DNA from: Posidonia oceanica
Taxonomy: Eukaryota > Streptophyta > Magnoliopsida > Alismatales > Posidoniaceae
Assembly: GCA_037176725.1 (NCBI GenBank)
Contig: JAZBRS010000029.1
Span: forward strand, 119,445,001-119,509,000
Length of the DNA stretch: 64,000 nt
Direction of reading: 5' to 3'
Position 1 is the first letter of the stretch. Every line of letters starts with the position of its first letter. Positions 57,819 through 64,000 of this stretch are shown one piece after another. The notes under the pieces are model-generated. The model was not told the DNA's origin. It did no database searches and was given only the letters and a program-made list of their open reading frames with translations. The position numbers and the translations under genes were made by a program.

Positions 57819-59220
57819 TGTAGTAATCCTGAAATTCAGATCGTCCATGCACGACGTCAAAGCTCGCATGCACCGATCGGAAATAGGTTCACTATTAGCA
57901 GTTGGATTCGAGGAAGGAAACTCTACTCGGAAATGATGGGAAAAAGGGAAAAAAGAAAGATAAGACAAATCAGAGTCACCACCGTGTCTATTAATTTAGG
58001 AGACAAGGAAAACCGGGGAAATGCATGAAAGACATGCAAAACCATGCAAAAAGGATGCGATGCTATGCAATGCTATGACTCGTGCCTAGGATGAGGGCAT
58101 TATGGTCATTGTGAGCCAAGAGAAAGGGCAATGACTCTTGTTACGCACGGGGAAGGTGTTAGGCACCCCCGATACGTTCGAAGAATCGGTCTTTCTTAAG
58201 CTTCTCGCTCGCATATGCAAGAAGATGCATGCCTTGAATGCCTAAATGCCATAAATGCTTAATTACATACTCTAATGTATGCCCTAAGTACTAAGATGCG
58301 TGTAGGGAATTAAATGTACAATCTATGTGCTCAGCAGCACTGCTAGTGTTCTGAACGGGCAAGCCCTGGTTCATAAGAACTTCTAAGCAGTAAGCATCAT
58401 CGCCCTAATATAATTGCAGGAGATAAAACAAAACAGCGATGAAAACCATACAATGCGATGCGACATGCAAAGGAAAACGAAAGCAGGGGTGGAAAACCAT
58501 GCAATGCAAGCGTGCGGCATGCAGAAGGAAGCAAAGCAGGGGCGACAAAGCTTAATCTACATGCACGAGAAAACAGATCGAGAAAATGATACATGCAATG
58601 CAAATGATAAGGCAATAAGTGATATACAGTGATTCAGATGGACTTATCTTGAAGATTTGAGGCCTGATCTGAAATAACATTGATTAGAATAAAAGATCAT
58701 TCAACCAGGAAGACCTGGATAGTTAGATCGTGAAGATCCAATGTCCGATCAAAAGTTATTCAGGAATCAATTCAGATGGCTCAAGGGCCAGAAAAAGTCG
58801 ACTAAGTAGGGGTCTAAGTGCAAAATATCCATATGTGTGTGTAATGCAGAGTGTCCTACATGCAATGAGGCTAAGGATGCTCAAAAGGATGCAAGGGTGC
58901 AATATTCAATGATATGAGAGTGCAATGCATGCAAGAATGCAAATGCAGGGACCTAAATGCAATTAAAGTAAATGCAGGGACCTAAATGCAATGTCATGGC
59001 AAAATGCAATGCAACAGGGTAGATGCATGCAAAGATGTAATGCAGCAATGCAATAGGCAAGCAATGGCAGAATGCAACATTAATTAAAAGATGTGCATGC
59101 AATAATGCAAGAAAATGACCTACATGCAGTTTTGAAAACATACTGGACCTAAGTACAATGCAAAAGAAACGGGTAAGCAGACAACAGTAGGTTTTAGGAC
59201 TAACATGCAATTAGACCTAA
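57819..59220 (-). repeat. truncated 3' LTR copy (LTR-A) of giant-LTR Ogre-like element
   Basis: Starts TGTAGTAATCC at 57819, parallel to TGTAGCGATCC at 59630, and aligns collinearly with 59630-61000 and beyond: gataagacaaatcagagtc, ggggaaggtgttaggcaccc, aatcggtctttc, ggcagtaagcatca. By about 59220 it has become ATGCAA-rich text also found at 61450-62060. The 5' part of this LTR is missing. The upper edge is approximate. Confidence 0.75.
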
Positions 59221-59610
59221 CTGTTGAATTTAAAATGCAAAGTGTAAGAGAAGCATTCAACATTCAAAAAGCATGTATTGTTGCCACACAAATATGTAGA
59301 CATGCAATGTGCGATAACTAAGGCAGTAATAAGCAAGTAGGGCAAGGAAAATAAAGACAAGTAAGCTGTAAAGGAAGTAAGAGCATAAGCAAGACAATAA
59401 GTAAATAAACAAACAGAGAAGCAAAGCCAAGCGAAAAGGGAGCGCAAATCGAGGCGAAAGAGGTGCAAAACCTATGCAAAGTAGCCACAAAGCGACTTTC
59501 TAGGAGTTTGCACAGAAAAACGAGCAAAGCAGGCAAAGAAGGCACACAAGGTAAGCAAAACTGCGAAAACAGGCGAGCGAAAAGCCAGGAACGAAAGCCG
59601 GAGTCTAGCC
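59221..59610 (-). other. residual leader of the giant-LTR element
   Basis: Purine-rich non-coding sequence between truncated LTR-A and the primer site. gag, pol and most of the interior are gone, so a large internal deletion ended here. Cysteine/Leu-rich ORFs on the minus strand are composition artefacts. Confidence 0.5.
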
Positions 59611-59628
59611 TCCCCAGCAGAGTCGCCA
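59611..59628 (-). other. primer-binding site, tRNA-Arg type
   Basis: On the minus strand TGGCGACTCTGCTGGGGA starts one base after the LTR end (59630). It is complementary to the 3' end of plant tRNA-Arg (...CCCAGC(G/A)GAGTCG-CCA), the primer used by Ogre/Tat elements. Confidence 0.88.
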
Positions 59629-59629
59629 C

Positions 59630-62600
59630 TGTAGCGATCCCGATCGGAATCAGGCTCGCTGATTTAGCGGCGATTGGATCCGAGGAAGAGGCTCGACTCG
59701 AAAACACTTGAAATCGAGGAGAAAAAAGGAAGATAAGACAAATCAGAGTCGCCACCATGTCTAATAACGGGAGACAAGGAAAATTGGGGAAATGCGTGAA
59801 TTAACACGCAAAACCAAGCAAGAAATGCAAAGCAAAGCAATGCAAAGGAAACGAATGCAAATACATGCAAATGAGATGACTCTAGCCTAGGATAAGGGCA
59901 GTATGGTCATTGCGGGCCAAAAGACAGGGCAAGGACTCCTGTTACGTGCGGGGAAGGTGTTAGGCACCCCCGACACGCCCGAGAATCGGTCTTTCTAGGC
60001 TTACGCTCGCATACGCAGGAAAATGCTGGATTGAATGCCTATGTGCCTATAAATGCCTAAATGAATGCTCAAGGTGTGCTCTAAGTGGGAAGAAACAAAG
60101 CAAGGAAGTAAACGTGCTCTCTAAGTGCTCAGCTACGCTGTCCGTTCCGAACTAGGCGAAACCTAACTCGTGAGAACTCCAGGCAGTAAGCATCACAGCC
60201 CTATATGCAAATGCAGGCGGAAAAGCAAAACAACGGCAAAACCATGCAATGCAATCGACATGCAAGAGAAAACGGCGTAAAACACGTAAAACGAGGCGAA
60301 AAACAAGAAAGCGCGTGAAACGGTGCAAAAAGACAAGGTCGGCACGCAAAACGGTGCCAAAACGAGAGCGGACACGCAAAACGGTGCCAAAACAGCGAGA
60401 TAAAACCTCGGAAAACTGTGCGAATGCTAAATGCAAAGAGGAGATCAGAAGGTGCCAAAGGGGAGCATAACAATCTGTGTGTGTAAGAACAGACATTGTT
60501 TAGGACCACCCAGGGTAGGTGTGAAGACCTACAAAGGGGAGAGTGAGCAAACGGAGGGATCACCACCTCTTTGCGACTGTTTCCCACTAAACCGTTCCAC
60601 GGTGTGTCTCGCACGCTGCCCAAAGCTCGCGATGCGATCGGATCGTGGAAAAGGGGGAAGAAAGTCACATTAAGTGGCAAGTCCAGGGTAAACACAACGC
60701 AAAACACTCAGAAATACGCGAAACGGGGATTGGAATTTACGAGCAGAAAGGGGAGGCCCTATTCTACATGCTCAAAGAGACAGAAAGCGAAAACAAGGAA
60801 AACTGTGCAGATGGCACGCAAATGCAATGCAGGGGTTCAGGAGGACATACCTGGAGATCCGGGAGCCTGATCTGAAATCTATCTGGTCCATGCTGAAGAG
60901 CGCTTTGCTGCGGTCGCCTAGGCAGCTTACTTGAGAAGATCCAACGGCCGGATCGGAAGATATCGCAGCTTCAAGGCAGGAAGGCCAGAACAGGGGAGAA
61001 GAGCAGATCTAGGTGTTCAGGAGGCCCTAGGGAAGTGCAAAAGGTCCTCCCAGGTGAAAGGGAGCTAAAGGGACTTAGTGTGTGCAAAAGGATGCCAGAA
61101 TGCAAGATTAAATGAATGCAGGATGCATGCAAAAGCAAGAAAAAGCAAAGAGAAGAAACTAGGAAAAGCCAGGATTTCAGAAAGTATTTTGAAAAAGAAA
61201 GGGGCTAAAAATGCAAATTTTCTAGAAAACAGGGGTCTACAGGAAAGGATTTTGAAAACAGGGGAGGACAGGGGTCCATTTTGCAAAAAAAACTAGGCTC
61301 AGAAAGCTGTTTTGAAAAGAGGGTATGCTTTAAAAGAGGTTTTGAAAGCAGAAAGAGGTCAGAATGCAATTTCGGAAAAACTGGGGTCTAAAATGCAAAT
61401 TTTCCAGAAAACAGGGTTCTGAGGAGTCTGAGAATACTGGTGGAAGTTCTGCATGCAATTTGGTAAGCATAGGAGCTAGGATGCAAGTTAGGGGCAAAAT
61501 GGTCTTTTTACATGGTTTTTGAAAGATGCAAGGACCTATGTGTGATTTTAAATCATGCAGAGGTCAAATATGCAATTTTATATGGAAAACATGCTCTGAA
61601 AACACAGACTGAGGACTGGTGTGTGATTTTTGGAAAAAACAGGGTCAGAAATGCAATACAATAAGCCAAAGTACATGCATAATAGCCACTGTCCATTTAA
61701 AATGGACCTAAGTGCAAATATGAAAAATCAGAGGGAAGGAAATGCAATGCAGTATGCAAAATAAGAAAATAAAAGCTAAGTTCCTACAGTGCATGGACCT
61801 ACATGCAAAATCAGAAACATGCAGGGATCTAGAATGCAATGCAGTATGGTAAAATGAATGCAATTAAATGAACTGATCTACTGCAGGACCTATATGCAAT
61901 AATCAAAAGCAGAGGGGCTAAACTACAAAATATTATAACTGAAACGCACAGTAGAAGGACTGAAAAGCAAATACTGAAAAATGGAAATAAAAACAGCAAT
62001 TTGGCATAGTATTTAATTTAAAACTAAGCAAACTAAATGACAGAAGGACTGGAATGCAATAATTGAAAGACTTAAGCTAAACATGCAATATTTACATCTA
62101 AAACTTTACAAACAAGAAAATAAAGGAACAGTGCTAGTCGGCGGTCGACGAGCACTGTAGCAGAACGCCGGCAGTACTCGTGACCGCCGACAGGGGGGAG
62201 CTGGAGAGGCGCTGCCTGACGGAGGATGCTGGCGGCGATCGTCCAGGGCTCCGGAGCGAGTCGGAGCGGCGTTCTGTTGGTCGGAGTGTCCGGAGGAAGA
62301 GCAGCTGGCGCCGGAGAAGGAGAACTGACCGGCGAGTCGGGGACGGAGCAGGAGACCGGGAAAGCTGCTTCTGGGCGGCGGGAAAGCATCAGGGGGAGAA
62401 GAGGAAGCTAGGGGAAGAAGGATTTACCTCTCTCCGCGTCTGAGTCGTTCCCCCGACGTCGGTGGTTCCAGAGGTGGCCGGCGGAGGTCGTTCAGTTGCT
62501 GCGGCGGTCGTCAGCTGCTCGCGAGGGCCGGAGCGACTTCAGGGCGTGCTTCCGGTGCTTCCCAGACGATCGGACAGAAGCTCCTGCAGCTCGGACGGAG

Positions 62601-64000
62601 GGTCGGCTTTTTGGGTTCAGAGGACACTGCCGGAGGTGGGTGGAGGTTGTTGCTGCTCGTCCGGTGGAGCGAAACCCTCCGGGAGGTTGCTGGAGGCCTG
62701 AGGAGTCGTTCTGGATGCTCGGAGAAGGTTTCTGGAAGATGTGGAGGGAGTTAGGAGGCTGGGCTGATTTCTGGTCTGGAGCGAAGCAAGGTGTTTGTTG
62801 TGGAGTTCTCTGCCGGTGGTGGGAGAGAGGGCTGAAGGTCGGGGCTCCGTAAAGGTGGGGGTTCGGTGGGTAGCTGGGTGTAGTTTGGAAGGATTCTGTG
62901 GATTGTGGTGAGGGGAATTGTCTGGTGGGTTGTGTTGGGTTTGAAGTTGGCTTCAGGGGGGGTTAGGAGGTGATTTTGTGGGTGGAAAGGCTGGGAGACG
63001 GTGAAGGGAAATGACTGGGTTTCTGGGTGAAATTGGGGGAGTGATTGGGAGGGAAATTGAAGCCTGAACGGGTGCTGGTTTTCTGGGAGAGGAAGAAGAA
63101 GATTTTCTGAATTTGGGAAGGAATGGGAGAGGTTCTGAGGAGTGGGAAATGGTATGGGATCTGGGTTTCTCTCCGAGGTGCCAAAGACTTCCTCAAACAC
63201 TCTCCTCCGGTCTCTCTTCTCTCTGGAATTGGAAGATGAAGAGGAGAAGGAAGAGGGTCGCACAGGGGGGAAGAAGCTTCGGAATTCTGGTCTGATGGCT
63301 CTCCACTCTCTGGTTCGCTCTGGATTGCTCTCACTCCGGCTCTGTCTGACACTCTGGATAGAAGGGAGGACGGGAGGCTTATGAATGAGGAGCTGCTGCT
63401 GCTGGGCGCGAGCTGAGAATTCAAACTTGGCCGGCGGTTACTGCAGCGGAGGGGACGGGGCGACCGGCTCCGGAAAAGCCGCAGAGAGGAAGGAGAGCGG
63501 CGGGCTGCTGTAGGCTGAAATGATGGAGGCTTGAATTCAAACCGGAGGAGGGAATACTGCAGCTGGCCGTTCGCGGGAGAAAATGGTGAAGAAATCAGCT
63601 GAAGGAGGTGGGGAAGAAGAAGGGTGGAGAAGGGCCAGACTGTGCTGCGGGCCGAGAAGAAAAAGAAATAAAGAAAAAGAAGAAACGGGCTGACGGGCCC
63701 AGTAAGGAAAAGAAAGAAAGAAAGAAGAGAAATAAGAAAGAAAGAGAGAGTAGGATGGAGAAATAAAATTAGTAAAAAAGGAACTAAAAATAAATAAAAA
63801 TATTAGAAGGGTTGTGCTATAGATTAGGATTTTAATTAGAATTTTTAATGGTCATTTTGAGTTGATTAATGTGTTTTGGGCTTAATTAGGGTTTTAGGGT
63901 TTTGGTTTTTCTTTTAGTTAGTTTTTTACTTGATTAAATGTTTGTTAAACCTTTTTTAAGTTGTTTTAAAAATTGTATTTCCCTTGTTGGACACTTAGGA
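59630..64000 (-). repeat. giant 5' LTR (LTR-B) of Ogre-like element, runs off window
   Basis: At least 4371 bp from TGTAGCGATCC (59630) to the window edge, without its 5' end. Parts: conserved 59630-60200 (gtgttaggcacccccgacac), an ATGCAA/GCAAAA-rich purine section to about 62100, a GC-rich section (62130-63500, gccgg/cggag words), then an AT-rich section with tagggtttt words near the end. The ORFs in the GC-rich section, e.g. the 170-codon Pro/Ser-rich frame 63263-62751 on the minus strand, have no domain and are probably untranslated LTR sequence. Confidence 0.75.

Noticed and set aside
59217..60707. Several Leu/Phe/Cys-rich minus-strand ORFs that look like membrane proteins
   Set aside because: They are the complement of GCAAA/GCAATG-rich LTR sequence; overlapping frames all look alike.
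62751..63424. 170- and 153-codon minus-strand ORFs, Pro/Ser-rich
   Set aside because: They overlap each other, have no domain and lie inside the GC-rich part of a giant LTR; composition explains the open frames.
1..64000. CRISPR arrays, tRNA or rRNA genes
   Set aside because: No regular direct-repeat/spacer array and no cloverleaf or rRNA core seen; repeats found are transposon internal repeats.

Overview
This is a plant nuclear window, almost certainly from a repeat-rich flowering plant. The evidence is one intron-containing chloroplast gene (NYC1, chlorophyll b reductase), several plant LTR-retrotransposon lineages, a PIF/Harbinger transposon, and a TIR transposon carrying pieces of plant genes. 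The GC-rich NYC1 first exon and the GC-rich third positions of the captured kinase piece lean towards a monocot, but this is weak. More than 80% of the window is transposon-derived.

Layout. 1-13901 (minus strand): an Ogre/Tat-like gypsy element (E1), with an open gag running off the left edge, a low-complexity leader and a long 5' LTR. Two later insertions interrupt it: a 3.17-kb solo LTR (2265-5438, TSD TTTTG) and a 5.63-kb gag-only sirevirus-like copia element (copia A, 7274-12906, TSD CCTAG). 13902-14990 is AT-rich, LTR-like sequence. 14990-29764 (plus): a decayed copia element (copia B). Its RT gene is split by an 11-kb Tekay/Del-like chromovirus (15289-26302, TSD TTGAA). The 5' LTR of that chromovirus holds another solo LTR (16034-17878). 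29813-39332 (plus): a second gag-only copia element (copia C, TSD TATAT). Inside it, in a (TA)n tract, sits a 4.4-kb TIR element (33246-37633) carrying a protein-kinase fragment and a 3-ketoacyl-CoA synthase fragment (a Pack-MULE-like element).

39338-44700: the only clearly functional host gene, NYC1 (minus strand, 10 coding exons, 510 codons before the stop, all splice junctions consistent), with two G-boxes upstream and an antisense LTR-like insertion in intron 5. 45357-48110: relic of a PIF/Harbinger element with a transposase and a Myb-like partner. 50724-51174: small two-exon GRF-type zinc-finger gene. 52085-57310: a second, truncated copy of the E1-type LTR plus an integrase relic. 57819-64000: a giant-LTR Ogre-like element with a tRNA-Arg primer-binding site; most of its interior is deleted.

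How the parts relate. Five insertions can be bounded to the base: four have exact 5-bp target duplications and one has a near-exact duplication, which gives the nesting order. The chromovirus and copia C are broken mainly by CAG/CAA-to-stop and TGG-to-stop changes, the pattern expected of methylated, silenced DNA. Copia A is the exception: its gag is unbroken, but it has lost the CCHC zinc knuckle and has no pol, so it would depend on a partner element.
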